A DNA stretch of 64,000 nt from Massilia sp. METH4 (GTDB lineage Bacteria; Pseudomonadota; Gammaproteobacteria; Burkholderiales; Burkholderiaceae_D): positions 3,162,001 through 3,226,000 of the forward strand of contig NZ_CP146614.1 of NCBI RefSeq assembly GCF_037094685.1, written 5' to 3'. The notes below the pieces were generated by a model that was not told where the DNA came from, did no database searches, and saw only the letters and a list, made by a program, of their open reading frames with translations. A program made the position numbers and the translations under genes. Of this stretch, positions 11,301-19,651 are shown piece after piece (positions within the stretch are counted from its first letter, which is position 1; every line of letters starts with the position of its first letter).

Positions 11301-11481
11301 CAAGACCGGATTCCTGGACGCGAAGTTCCAATACCGGTATAACGATAACCTCACGTTCTCGGTCGAAGGCAAGAACCTGACGGACCAGGAGCAGATCACC
11401 GATGCCGGCGATCCGTTCCGCGTCAACGAACTCGCCTTCGCGGGCCGCCGTTACTTCCTGAGCGCATCGTACAAATTCTAA
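8329..11481 (+). CDS. TonB-dependent outer-membrane receptor (large, Caulobacter type)
   Basis: This is a TonB-dependent transporter of 1050 residues. It has a signal peptide ending around NAALAQ, then a plug domain (about residues 60-185) with DSIIAEDINQFPDKNVGEAL and the VAIRGVEPDLN strand. A long beta-barrel follows, with the classic C-terminal aromatic ending YFLSASYKF. The architecture and length fit the TIGR01782 class used for oligosaccharides. The GTG start is supported by CGGAGGAG upstream. The GH43-like gene begins three bases after the stop, so the two are almost certainly one operon. Given the surrounding rhamnogalacturonan genes, the likely cargo is a pectin or arabinan oligosaccharide. 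That is inferred from context; no binding residue identifies the ligand. Confidence 0.9.
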   Translation: MTKHSNKVRAPGRLDRRTVFAIAASMLAANAALAQQTPTPQQTPSAQEAPAPAVDSGAVVTVVGTRKSVASAIDRKIRNATVSDSIIAEDINQFPDKNVGEALSRITGVQLSRSFGEGSQVAIRGVEPDLNRVEINGMSVLGTNGEAGRGAELRELASELIASIDVFKGVTADMTEGGVGGTVSIKTRKPLDFKKRTIATTVSAERSSSRGGVQPRLTLLAADRFLDNKLGLMANIVYDKVLTREDYARNTSWRFLRDWDFSADRTVVSRDPAVAAIADKASCATAAGLSADQRTACTNQWNDYSPGIPRYGIWTRDHKRSSAELTAQYEFSKSFNAYVSYQHNKQEQRLNDRNFGTELGNVSRLANAGNAPTYNAAGVPSGGTCTAASTTTTPEGVIVENHHVTQYTVGNCLYSAGQGGQGAFSSSARDFALDIDSKYSTTGFNYKQGKWEIEGLLGTSKSLYTNNTNSIVITQNAPGLRVSLDEQGLPHFDFPQAYSPENPGAYTQVQLQYRPYETTNREDQAKIDLKYKLDSPFFSKLWFGAQARDTAGKRYNGGGYLASNGANLNSAADDVTVVGSNINQTLVFDPLAPAGVNRAPDKFAFMSQFNATNYINAQQMASLIQSISERSPGTFFKGFDGVSGMPSSWLSPNYAAAAPNFDTSNFNQQYLYNAPGSDGQTYAQIPAWKVREKTQAAYARLDFDTELFDRGISGNIGVRYTRTRDISTGSRSQRVRVATSSGTTGYTDLVLSNSVATVDNTYHDWLPSANVMMWAIPDQFLVRAGFGKVMARPRIDLLAPNATCIAGSGSNLFGGDGEDDCTAGNPNLKPFRAKNLDLSFEYYPNQDSQVSLALFKKKITSYILEKTVVRGVDLFKDGSRYDVTQPVNGEGAETKGIELTARTALTFLPGWLSGFGVDGNYTRMTYKYSPGTERLNVLDGTVLPYPGLSKNSYNAAVWYDLGKFNARVAYTYRDRFFTGNNDVSGNPVFQNKTGFLDAKFQYRYNDNLTFSVEGKNLTDQEQITDAGDPFRVNELAFAGRRYFLSASYKF

Positions 11482-11483
11482 CA

Positions 11484-13472
11484 ATGACGAGACAGGTCTC
11501 ACTCAAAAGCGCTGCCGCACTGGCGGCGCTTTTTCTTTTTGGGGCGCCTTGCGCGGCTTTCGCCGCCACTGCGCCGGAATTCGACAATCCCCTGGTGAAG
11601 CAGCGCGCCGACCCGCACGTGACCCTGCAACCGGATGGCTGGTACTACTACACGGCCACGGTGCCCGAGTACGACCGCATCGAAGTGCGGCGTGCCCGCT
11701 CGCTCGACGACCTGGGCAAGGCCGAGGTGCACACCGTCTGGCGCAAGCATGACAAGGGCGAGATGGGCGCGCACATCTGGGCGCCGGAACTGCACAGGAT
11801 CGACGGCAAGTGGTACATCTACTTCACGGCCGGCCGCGCCGACGCGATCTGGGAAATCCGCCTGTACGTGCTCGAATGCGAGTCTGGCGACCCGCTGCGC
11901 GGGCCGTGGAAGGAGCGCGGCCAGTTGAAGACCGGCTGGGAATCGTTCGCGCTGGATGCCACCACGTTTGCGCTGAACGACAAGCGCTACCTGCTGTGGA
12001 CGCAGCGGCCGAAGGACGGCGGCAGGAAGCAGACCGACATCTACATTGCGCCGATGGATACGCCGCTGTCGATCTCCGGCCCGGCCGTGCTGCTCACCGA
12101 GCCGGAATACGACTGGGAGAAGGCCGGTCATGCCGTCAACGAGGCGCCGGCCGTGCTGGTGAAGAACGGCCGCGTGTTCATGACGTATTCCGCTTCGGCC
12201 ACCGATGCGAACTACGCGCTGGGCATGCTGACCGCGCCGGTGGGCGCCAATCTGCTGGACCGCAAGTCGTGGACGAAGTCGCCGCGGCCCGTGCTGGCCA
12301 GCAGCGCGGTGAACGGCCAGTACGGGCCGGGCCACAATTCATTCACCACCACGCCCGATGGGAAGACCGACATCCTCGTCTACCATGCGCGCAATTACCG
12401 CGACATCGTCGGCGAACCGCTGCGCAATCCCGACCGGCACACGCGTGCCCAGGTGATTGGCTGGCGGGCCGACGGCACGCCGGACTTTGGCGCGCCTGTC
12501 CCCGACAAGGGCGAAGTGGCGGCGAAGCCGCTGTTCCGCGATCCGCTCACGGATGGCGCGGCCGATCCTGTGGTGGTCTGGAACCCGGAACGCAAGCGCT
12601 GGTGGATGTTCTACACCGCACGCCGCGCCAACACGCCCGGCCTGCCGGCCATCGCCTGGGTGCACGGCACGCGCATCGGCATCGCCGAATCGGCCGACCA
12701 CGGCGCCACGTGGCAGTACGTGGGCAATGCCGACATCGAGCTGCCGCCCGAATTCGGCGGTGAAGGTAGACAAGGCGAATCCACGCACTGGGCGCCCGAC
12801 ATCGTGCGCGGGCCGGACGGCAAGTGGCATATGTATCTCACCGTGGTGCCCGGCGTATTCACGGACTGGAAGCACCCGCGGCGCATCGTCCATCTCACCA
12901 GCAACGACCTGCGCGCCTGGCGCGACGCACAGCCTTTGAAGCTGGCCACGGACAGCGTGATCGACGCCGCCGTCGTCGCGCTGCCCGGCGGCGGCTGGCG
13001 CATGTGGTACAACAACGAGCTCGATCGCAAGTCGATCTGGGCCGCTGACAGTACCGATTTGCGCACGTGGACGCTGAAGGGCAAGGTTGTCGGCGACCAG
13101 GCCGGCGAAGGCCCGAAGGTGTTCCAGTGGCGCGGCGCGTGGTGGATGATTACCGACGTGTGGCGCGGCCTGGGCGTGTACCGCTCCGACGATGCGGTTA
13201 CATGGAAGCGGCAGGCGAACAACCTGCTGCAGGCGCCCGGCAAGGGCCTCGACGATGGCGTGATCGGCGGCCACCCGGACGTGGTGGTGAGCGGCGGCCG
13301 GGCCTTCCTGTTCTACTTCACCCACCCCGGCCGCACCGCCGGCACCGAAAAGCTCGACGGGCCGGAGCAGCGGCGCAGCAGCATTCAGGTCGTCGAACTG
13401 AAGGAAGAGGGCGGCATCCTCTCTGCCGACCGCGACACGGCGACGCGCATCAACCTCATACCACCGCAGTAG
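11484..13472 (+). CDS. Secreted two-module glycoside hydrolase (GH43-like beta-propellers)
   Basis: This is a 662-residue exported protein with a signal peptide ending near AAFAATA. The first module (about residues 30-335) is a GH43-like five-bladed propeller: the motif RADPHV supplies the expected catalytic Asp, IWAPELH a second conserved acid, and NEAPAVL a probable general acid Glu. The second module (about 345-640) repeats the fold with GAADPVVVWN, HWAPDIVRGPDG and IDAAVVALPGGG. Family-43 enzymes typically release arabinose, xylose or galactose, which decorate RG-I side chains. It is directly downstream of the receptor gene. Whether both modules are catalytic is not clear from sequence. 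Confidence 0.82.
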   Translation: MTRQVSLKSAAALAALFLFGAPCAAFAATAPEFDNPLVKQRADPHVTLQPDGWYYYTATVPEYDRIEVRRARSLDDLGKAEVHTVWRKHDKGEMGAHIWAPELHRIDGKWYIYFTAGRADAIWEIRLYVLECESGDPLRGPWKERGQLKTGWESFALDATTFALNDKRYLLWTQRPKDGGRKQTDIYIAPMDTPLSISGPAVLLTEPEYDWEKAGHAVNEAPAVLVKNGRVFMTYSASATDANYALGMLTAPVGANLLDRKSWTKSPRPVLASSAVNGQYGPGHNSFTTTPDGKTDILVYHARNYRDIVGEPLRNPDRHTRAQVIGWRADGTPDFGAPVPDKGEVAAKPLFRDPLTDGAADPVVVWNPERKRWWMFYTARRANTPGLPAIAWVHGTRIGIAESADHGATWQYVGNADIELPPEFGGEGRQGESTHWAPDIVRGPDGKWHMYLTVVPGVFTDWKHPRRIVHLTSNDLRAWRDAQPLKLATDSVIDAAVVALPGGGWRMWYNNELDRKSIWAADSTDLRTWTLKGKVVGDQAGEGPKVFQWRGAWWMITDVWRGLGVYRSDDAVTWKRQANNLLQAPGKGLDDGVIGGHPDVVVSGGRAFLFYFTHPGRTAGTEKLDGPEQRRSSIQVVELKEEGGILSADRDTATRINLIPPQ

Positions 13473-13484
13473 GAATATCCGCCT

Positions 13485-13617
13485 GGTGTCGCACACCTTT
13501 TCCCTTTCGGGAAAAGGTGTGCGACACCGGTTCTCTCATGCGCTCGCCGATGCCTCAAAGGAACACCGGTGTCAGACACATTTTCCGGAAAAGTGCCCGG
13601 AAAATATGTCTGACACC
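13485..13617. repeat. Composite palindromic repeat, family A (two hairpins)
   Basis: Hairpin 1 (13485-13528) is a perfect 20-bp stem beginning GGTGTCGCACACC with loop TTTC. Hairpin 2 (13568-13617) begins GGTGTCAGACACA and has one mismatch. The spacer between them begins GGTTCTCTCATG and ends near GGAACACC, itself a degenerate inverted repeat. The unit lies between the convergent GH43-like gene and rhaK. There is no T-run. Confidence 0.85.
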
Positions 13618-13663
13618 AGGCGGATCGGCCGAGCAGGAAATGTTTCAAAAAAGGCGGTGCCTG

Positions 13664-15049
13664 TCACCGGGTTTCCTGCAACAGCGCCAGCCAGCGCTCG
13701 CGGTATTGCGGCCAGCCCTGCAAGGCGATGGGATCGGCGGGGTGCGAGCGCACGGTGGGGGCGGTGCCCCAGTTGGCGAGCATCCAGCCGCCGCTGGTGG
13801 TGCCGCTGGCGTCGTCGGTGACGGTAACTTGCTGGCCGCGGCGCAGGGCGGCGAGCAGCGGGGCGAAGTGGGGATTGTTCGTGAAGCTGCCTTCGACGAC
13901 GATGTCGCCCGCCGAGCCTAGCGCGGTCAGGCACCAGTCGCTCATCAGCACGCAGTACAGCGTGGCCAGCGCGGTGCGCTCGGCGTCCGTCGGCAGCGCG
14001 GGGCCGACCACGGAACCCTTGCGCCCGGCGAACGGGCCGCCCGCTTCGGCGAACGCGGGCAGCGCGTACGTGCCCTGGTCGATGATCTGCTGCAGGTCCG
14101 CCACGCTGCATGGCGCCGCGTCATTGCCGGCCAGTGCGCCGAATTCGCGCCCGCCCATGAAGCGGATGCACGGTACCGGTTGTCCCAGCGCGCTGCAATT
14201 GGCCAGCATGTCCGACGCTTCCTTCAGCCCGTCGAGCTGGCCTCCGGGCAGGGCGGCGATCACCCACGTGCCGGTGGACAGGATGGCCGGCGGCGCGGCG
14301 TGGCTGCCATCGGCGTCGAGGTGCCGCAACAGCGAGGCATTGCTGTCGTGGATGCCGCAGATGACCTGGCAATCGGCCGGCAGGCCGGTGCGCTCGGCCA
14401 GCGCGGGCAGCACGGGGCCCAAGGCATCCCACGCATTGCGCAGCGGCGGCATCAGGTCGTGCCAGCCGAGCCGCTCCACCAGCCGCGAATACTGCTGGCG
14501 CGACGGCTGCCACAAGTCCGTATGGCAGCCGAGCGACGTCACTTCACCCGCGGCCACGCCGGAGAGGCGCCACGCCCAGTACTGCGGATACATCAGGATA
14601 TGTTTGGTGCGCGCGAAGTCGGCAGGGTAGGCGGAAGCCAGCCAGGCCAGCTGCCGCCCCAGGTTCAGGCCCGCCGGCAGCGACGGCGAATATGTCGTGT
14701 CATACCCCGGCCGCTGGGCCAGGTACTCGGCAGCTTGCGAGGAGGGTGGCTCGAACTCGTAGTCGAGCACCGGCAGCACCAGGCCCGCGTCGTCGACCAG
14801 CGCCGCCGTGGCGCCATGCGTCACTGGTACGATCGCGCGTACCGGCGCGGTCGCCGCGAATTCGCGAAGGGTATCGAGCATCCAGTTCCAGATGCCTTCC
14901 GTGTCGTGGTGCGGATACGGGCCGTCACGCAGCACGGTGTTCGGCTTGCGCCGCTCGGCCAGCTGCTTGCCGCCGGCATCGATCAGCGCCAGCTTGACGT
15001 TGGTCTTGCCGATATCCAGGACGACGATGTTGTTTACACCCGCGCTCAT
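13664..15049 (-). CDS. rhaK: FGGY-family carbohydrate kinase, probable L-rhamnulose kinase RhaK
   Basis: This is a cytosolic sugar kinase of 461 residues in the FGGY/ASKHA fold. VVLDIGKTNVKLALID near the N-terminus is the phosphate-1 loop, GIHDSNASLL lies in mid-protein, and GTWVIAALPGG and GGREFGALAG complete the nucleotide-binding part. In this operon the substrate is most likely L-rhamnulose, giving rhamnulose-1-phosphate for RhaD. The ATG at 15049 overlaps the stop of the upstream permease gene (ATGA), which indicates translational coupling. The open frame continues upstream inside the permease gene, but that part is a shadow. It is the last gene of the leftward rhaRSTPQK operon. Confidence 0.88.
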   Translation of the reverse strand: MSAGVNNIVVLDIGKTNVKLALIDAGGKQLAERRKPNTVLRDGPYPHHDTEGIWNWMLDTLREFAATAPVRAIVPVTHGATAALVDDAGLVLPVLDYEFEPPSSQAAEYLAQRPGYDTTYSPSLPAGLNLGRQLAWLASAYPADFARTKHILMYPQYWAWRLSGVAAGEVTSLGCHTDLWQPSRQQYSRLVERLGWHDLMPPLRNAWDALGPVLPALAERTGLPADCQVICGIHDSNASLLRHLDADGSHAAPPAILSTGTWVIAALPGGQLDGLKEASDMLANCSALGQPVPCIRFMGGREFGALAGNDAAPCSVADLQQIIDQGTYALPAFAEAGGPFAGRKGSVVGPALPTDAERTALATLYCVLMSDWCLTALGSAGDIVVEGSFTNNPHFAPLLAALRRGQQVTVTDDASGTTSGGWMLANWGTAPTVRSHPADPIALQGWPQYRERWLALLQETR

Positions 15050-16074
15050 TTCGCCACCTTCTTCCCGCGCAGCAGGCGCGGCAGGGCAATGGTCACCAGC
15101 AGCAGCAGCCCGATCACGATCGTCATGTAGATCCCCGGGATATTGGCCATCGACAGCCCATATGTCACGCAACCCAGCGTCAGCACGGCCAGCATCACGC
15201 CGCCGATGGTGCCGGCGCCGCCGGCGATGCTGACGCCGCCGAGGATCACCATCGTGATCACTTCGAGCTCCCAGCCCATCGCGATATTCGGCCGCGTGCT
15301 GCCGATGCGGCCCGTCAGCAGGAAGGCGGCCAGGCCGGCCATGGCGCCGGTGAGGATGAAGAGGGTCAGGCGATAGCGGTCCACCTCGATGCCCGAGAAG
15401 CGCGCGGCGATGGGGTTGTTGCCGATCGCGTAGATGCGGCGGCCCCAGCGCGTGGCATGCAGCACGAAGGCGAAGAGGGCGGCAAACACCAGCAGGATCA
15501 CGAATTCGCGGGGGATGAAGTCGAAGAAGTAACCCTGGCCCCAATCCGTCATCAGCTGCGGGTAGCCGGTGAAGGCCTTGTCGCCCAGCACCACGGATGC
15601 GAGGCCGCGGAACAGCGACACGGTACCGATCGTGACGACAATCGAAGGCAGGCCGAAGCGCGTCACCAGCACGCCGTTCAGCGTGCCGCAGATCACCCCC
15701 GTTCCCAGCGCCACGAACAGCAGCGTGGCGGGCGGGAACCCGGCGTTCATCGCCAGTCCCATCGCCACGGAAGACAAGGCCAGTGTACCGGCCACCGAGA
15801 TATCGATCTCACGGCAGATGATCAACAGGGCCATCGGCAGCGCGATCAGCGCCTTCTCGCTGAAGTTGAACGTGCTGTCGGCCAGGTTGTACGGATCGAG
15901 GAAGTGCGGCAGCAGCATGCCGTTCGTGACGATCGCCAGCAGGAGAAGCAGGGCGAGCAGGGTTTCCCACCTGCCCAGCACACCCTTGATGCCGAGGCGC
16001 GGCTGGTCGAGGATCGTGTAGCGCGAGCCGCCGGTCGATGGCGATGGATTGGTTGGATTGGTCGTGGCGGTCAT
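15046..16074 (-). CDS. rhaQ: L-rhamnose ABC transporter permease (RhaQ-type)
   Basis: This is an inner-membrane permease of 342 residues from the RbsC/AraH family (BPD_transp_2). After about 40 polar residues come roughly eight to ten hydrophobic segments, from TLLALLLLLAIVTNGMLL to MTIVIGLLLLVTIALP. The motif GTVSLFRGLASVVLG and the GGVSIAGGAGTIGG loop, which faces the ATPase, are family signatures. The start chosen is the ATG at 16074, six bases after the stop of the preceding permease; upstream in-frame codons lie inside that gene. It forms the channel with RhaP and is energised by RhaT. The P/Q assignment follows the Rhizobium gene order. Confidence 0.88.
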   Translation of the reverse strand: MTATTNPTNPSPSTGGSRYTILDQPRLGIKGVLGRWETLLALLLLLAIVTNGMLLPHFLDPYNLADSTFNFSEKALIALPMALLIICREIDISVAGTLALSSVAMGLAMNAGFPPATLLFVALGTGVICGTLNGVLVTRFGLPSIVVTIGTVSLFRGLASVVLGDKAFTGYPQLMTDWGQGYFFDFIPREFVILLVFAALFAFVLHATRWGRRIYAIGNNPIAARFSGIEVDRYRLTLFILTGAMAGLAAFLLTGRIGSTRPNIAMGWELEVITMVILGGVSIAGGAGTIGGVMLAVLTLGCVTYGLSMANIPGIYMTIVIGLLLLVTIALPRLLRGKKVAK

Positions 16075-16079
16075 GGTAT

Positions 16080-17075
16080 TCACGCGGCGGCACTCCGGGC
16101 GGAATGATTTTCGAGATGCAGCGGCAGGATCTGCCGGCCTTCCTTCTTGCGGTCGCGGGCATTGATCAGCACGGCGACGAGGATCACGGCGCCCGTCAGC
16201 GCGCTTTGCCAGAACGGCGACACTTTCACCACCGGCAGCGCATTGCCGATCACGGCCAGGAACAGCGCGCCCAGCACCGCGCCGGCCACGGAACCCGTGC
16301 CGCCGGCGATATTGATGCCGCCGATCACGCACGCGGCGATCACGGTGAATTCAAAGCCGTAGGCGATCTCCGTGTAAGCCACCGCGTAGCGCGCCACCCA
16401 CAGGTAGCCGCACACGCCGGCCACCAGGCCGGATATCCCGTAGGTCCACAGCAGGCGCTTCGCCATCGGGATACCCACGTAGCGGGCGCACGAAGGCGCA
16501 TTGCCGACGGCATACAGGTCGCGGCCGAAGCGGCTGTGGCCCGCGAGGTACCACGCGGCCAACACAGCCAGGACAGCGATCCACACGAGATTGGTCACGC
16601 CCAGGAATCGGGCGAGCGGGAAGGCGATGAACGCTTCCGGCATCTGGTGCGACGACACCCAGGCGCCGCCGGAGAGCACGAACACCATGCCCCGGTACAC
16701 GCTCATCGTGCCCAGGGTGACGACGATGGCCGGCAAGTCCAGGTAGCCGATCAGGTAGCCGTTGACGAGGCCCAGCACGAGCCCGAGCGCGGCGGCGGCC
16801 AGCACGATCACCGGCAGAGGCAGGTCGGGATTGTGCGACGCCAGCAGGGCGGCCGCCATGCCGGACAGCGCCAGGTTCGACGCCACCGACAGGTCCACGC
16901 CGCGCGTGACGATCACCAGCATCTGCGCCAGCGCCAGCATGATGAGGAGGGTACTGTCCGTCAGCAGGTTCGCCAGGCTCGCACCGGTAATGAACACCGG
17001 GGCCCGCAGGCCCACGGCAATGATCAGCACGACGATCGACGCCGCCAGCAGCAATTCACGTTTCATGGCCTTCAT
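16080..17075 (-). CDS. rhaP: L-rhamnose ABC transporter permease (RhaP-type)
   Basis: This is the second RbsC-family permease, 331 residues with a series of membrane segments (from LLLAASIVVLIIAVGL through ALTGAVILVAVLI). It carries the family motifs GTMSVYRGMVFVLSG and GGINIAGGTGSVAG. The ATG at 17075 overlaps the rhaT stop (ATGA), so translation is coupled; a second ATG lies at 17066. The C-terminus is basic and cytosolic. It pairs with the following permease gene to build the heterodimeric rhamnose channel. Confidence 0.88.
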   Translation of the reverse strand: MKAMKRELLLAASIVVLIIAVGLRAPVFITGASLANLLTDSTLLIMLALAQMLVIVTRGVDLSVASNLALSGMAAALLASHNPDLPLPVIVLAAAALGLVLGLVNGYLIGYLDLPAIVVTLGTMSVYRGMVFVLSGGAWVSSHQMPEAFIAFPLARFLGVTNLVWIAVLAVLAAWYLAGHSRFGRDLYAVGNAPSCARYVGIPMAKRLLWTYGISGLVAGVCGYLWVARYAVAYTEIAYGFEFTVIAACVIGGINIAGGTGSVAGAVLGALFLAVIGNALPVVKVSPFWQSALTGAVILVAVLINARDRKKEGRQILPLHLENHSARSAAA

Positions 17076-18622
17076 GCCGCCTCCTCCAGCACGGCGCCCG
17101 AGGCCGCCGCGCAAACATTCTCCGGTGTGGCCTCGCCACGCGCATACACGCGCTCGACGCGGCCCTGGTGCATCACCACGATGCGATCGGATAACCCCAG
17201 CACCTCGGGCAGTTCGGACGACACGAGGATCACCGACAGCCCCTGTTTGACCAGTTCGCCGACGAAGCGGTGCACCGCGGCCTTGGAGCCGATGTCGATG
17301 CCCTTCGTGGGTTCGTCCAGGATGATCACTTTCGGGTTCGTGGCCAGCCACTTGCCCAGTACGACTTTCTGCTGGTTGCCGCCCGAGAGTTCGGCAACGT
17401 TCTGGCGCAGGTGGTGCGCCTTCAGCTCCAGCTGCTCGCTGTACAGCCGCGCCACGTTCAGCGATTCCCGCTTCGCCTTGCGGCCGCGCAGGAACCAGCC
17501 CAGCTTGTCCAGGATCGGCAGCGTGATGTTGTGCAGGATCGGCATCGTCAGATGCGCGCCCTGGTGCTGGCGGTCTTCGGGCACGTAGGCAATGCCATGG
17601 GCGATGCCGTCGGCCGCGCAGGAAATGTTCACCTGCCTGCCCTCGATCGTGACGGTGCCGCGCGAAGGCTTCGTCAGGCCGAACAGCGCCTGCATGACTT
17701 CGGAGCGGCCGGCGCCCACCAGGCCGTAGAAGCCGAGGATTTCACCCTTCCTCAGGGAGAACGACACGTCGTCGAATTCGGTCGGGTGGCAGAAGTTCTT
17801 CACTTCGAGCAGGGTGGCGCCCGGCGTCACGTCCGCCTTCGGGTAAGCCTGCGTCACGGCGCGGCCCACCATCAGCGCCACCAGCTCGCCCTCGGTGATA
17901 TCGGCCAGCACGCCCTCGGTGATGTACTGGCCGTCGCGCAGCACCGTGTAGCGATCGGCCACCGCGTAGATTTCGTCGAACTTGTGGGTGATGAAGATGA
18001 TCGCCGTGCCGGCGGCCTTCAGCTGGTTGATGATGCGGTACAGCTCACCGATCTCGCGCTGCGACAGCGCGGCGGTCGGCTCGTCCAGGATCACCACGCG
18101 CGCATCCTGCGACAGGGCGCGGGCGATTTCCACGAAGTGGCGCTGCGCCACCGACAGATCCTTCACCTTCGTGCGCACCGGTAGCGGTACCTCGAGGCGC
18201 GCAAACAATGCCTCGGCTTCCTTCTCGATGCGGCCCCAGTCGATGCGGCCGCCCTTTTGCGGCTGGCGCCCTACGTAGATGTTTTCGGCCACGGTGAGCT
18301 CGTCGAACATCACGCTTTCCTGGTGCACGGCCGTGATGCCGGCTTCCATCGCGTCCTGCGCATTGGCGAACCGCACCGGCTGGCCGTTCAGCGTGATGGT
18401 GCCTTCGTCCGGCTGGTAGATGCCGGTCAACGTCTTGACGAGCGTGGACTTGCCGGCGCCGTTCTCGCCCAGGAGGGCCATCACTTCGCCGGGGCGCACC
18501 GTGAGCGCCATCTTGTTCAGCGCCGTGATGCCGCCGAAGCGCTTGCAGATGCCCTCGAGGCGCAGGACGGGCTCACCTGCCGGGATCGTGCTCCCGGCAG
18601 GGGTGTTCTTGGTCTCTTGCAT
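17072..18622 (-). CDS. rhaT: L-rhamnose ABC transporter ATP-binding protein RhaT
   Basis: This is a duplicated ATPase of 516 residues in the RbsA/AraG family. Domain 1 has Walker A GENGAGKST (about residue 50), signature LSVAQRHFVEIARAL and Walker B VVILDEPTAALS. Domain 2 has the usual degenerate Walker A (GLVGAGRSE), an intact signature LSGGNQQKVVLGKWL and Walker B VIILDEPTKGID. It powers import of rhamnose through RhaP and RhaQ. The gene follows rhaS by three bases and overlaps rhaP by four. Confidence 0.92.
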   Translation of the reverse strand: MQETKNTPAGSTIPAGEPVLRLEGICKRFGGITALNKMALTVRPGEVMALLGENGAGKSTLVKTLTGIYQPDEGTITLNGQPVRFANAQDAMEAGITAVHQESVMFDELTVAENIYVGRQPQKGGRIDWGRIEKEAEALFARLEVPLPVRTKVKDLSVAQRHFVEIARALSQDARVVILDEPTAALSQREIGELYRIINQLKAAGTAIIFITHKFDEIYAVADRYTVLRDGQYITEGVLADITEGELVALMVGRAVTQAYPKADVTPGATLLEVKNFCHPTEFDDVSFSLRKGEILGFYGLVGAGRSEVMQALFGLTKPSRGTVTIEGRQVNISCAADGIAHGIAYVPEDRQHQGAHLTMPILHNITLPILDKLGWFLRGRKAKRESLNVARLYSEQLELKAHHLRQNVAELSGGNQQKVVLGKWLATNPKVIILDEPTKGIDIGSKAAVHRFVGELVKQGLSVILVSSELPEVLGLSDRIVVMHQGRVERVYARGEATPENVCAAASGAVLEEAA

Positions 18623-18625
18623 GGC

Positions 18626-19651
18626 TTAGAAAATCTTCGCGAATTGGTCGACGTTGTCGCGGTTGTACGTGAACGGTTCGGCCATCGCGGCTTCTCCCTT
18701 CGCGTCGATCGCGATGCTGCCCATGCGGCCCGCGGCGATCTTGCCGCCCGCCTTCGCGTCCGGCGCGCCCTTGACGAAGTCATACGCGGCATAGGTGGCC
18801 GCGTAGCCCAGGTCGATCGGGTTCCAGATCGCAAATTCCTTCACGGCGCCCGACTTCACGTGGCCGGCCATCTCCGAAGGCAGGCCCAGGCCCGTGACGA
18901 ACACCTTGCCGACCACGTTCTCGTCGACCACGGCCTTCGAGGCGGCCACGATGCCGACCGTGGTGGGCGCGATGATCGCCTTCAGGTTCGGGTAGCTGCG
19001 CAGCAGGCCGATCGCCTCGCGGTAGCTCTTGTCGGACTGGTCGTCGCCGTAGGTAACGGTCACGAGCTTGAGCTTCGCGAAGTCGGGCTTCTTCAGCTCG
19101 GCCTTCATCTGCTCGATCCAGATGTTCTGGTTCGTCGCCTGCGCCGAGGCGGAAAGGATGGCGATCTCGCCTTCGCCGCCGATCGAATCGGCCGCCATCT
19201 GCAGCTGCTTGCGGGCGATCAGTTCGGCGTTCGAGGGATTGAGCTGCATGAGCCGGCCTTCCTGCGCCAGGCCGCTGTCGAAGGACACCACCTTGATGCC
19301 GCGCTGCATGGCTTTCTTGGCGATCGGCACCAGCGCGTTCGGATCGTTGGCGGAGATGACGATCGCATTCACCTTCTGGCTGATCAGCGAGTTGACGATC
19401 TCGATCTGGCCCTCGGCCGACGGCGTGGTCGGCCCCGTATAGATGATCTCCACGTCCTTCAGCTGCGCGGCGGCTTCCTTGGCGCCCGTGTGGGCCGCGT
19501 CGAAGAAGCCGTTGCCCAGGCTTTTCACGACCATCGCGATCCTGATCTTTTCGCCGGCGGCCGGAGCGCTACCCTTGTCGCCGCAACCCGTGATGCCGGT
19601 GACGCCGAACGCGGCGATCAGCGCCGCGCAGATAAAAGTCTTGCGTTTCAA
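18626..19651 (-). CDS. rhaS: L-rhamnose ABC transporter substrate-binding lipoprotein RhaS
   Basis: This is a periplasmic sugar-binding protein of 341 residues (Peripla_BP_4 type). The N-terminus LKRKTFICAALIAAF leads to a lipobox ending GITGC, so it is probably lipid-anchored. The mature part has MVVKSLGNGFFDAAH, the hinge region and the motif VVSFDSGL. The start is a TTG at 19651 with GGAGG seven bases upstream. That TTG overlaps the TGA of rhaR, and no ATG lies before the lipobox. A frame extending further upstream runs through rhaR and is not real. It delivers rhamnose to RhaPQT. Confidence 0.88.
   Translation of the reverse strand: MKRKTFICAALIAAFGVTGITGCGDKGSAPAAGEKIRIAMVVKSLGNGFFDAAHTGAKEAAAQLKDVEIIYTGPTTPSAEGQIEIVNSLISQKVNAIVISANDPNALVPIAKKAMQRGIKVVSFDSGLAQEGRLMQLNPSNAELIARKQLQMAADSIGGEGEIAILSASAQATNQNIWIEQMKAELKKPDFAKLKLVTVTYGDDQSDKSYREAIGLLRSYPNLKAIIAPTTVGIVAASKAVVDENVVGKVFVTGLGLPSEMAGHVKSGAVKEFAIWNPIDLGYAATYAAYDFVKGAPDAKAGGKIAAGRMGSIAIDAKGEAAMAEPFTYNRDNVDQFAKIF

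Noticed and set aside
15050..15544. A longer rhaK or a frameshift fusion of the kinase with the permease
   Set aside because: The extended frame lies inside the permease gene in another frame and reads as shadow sequence; the ATGA overlap gives a clean start.
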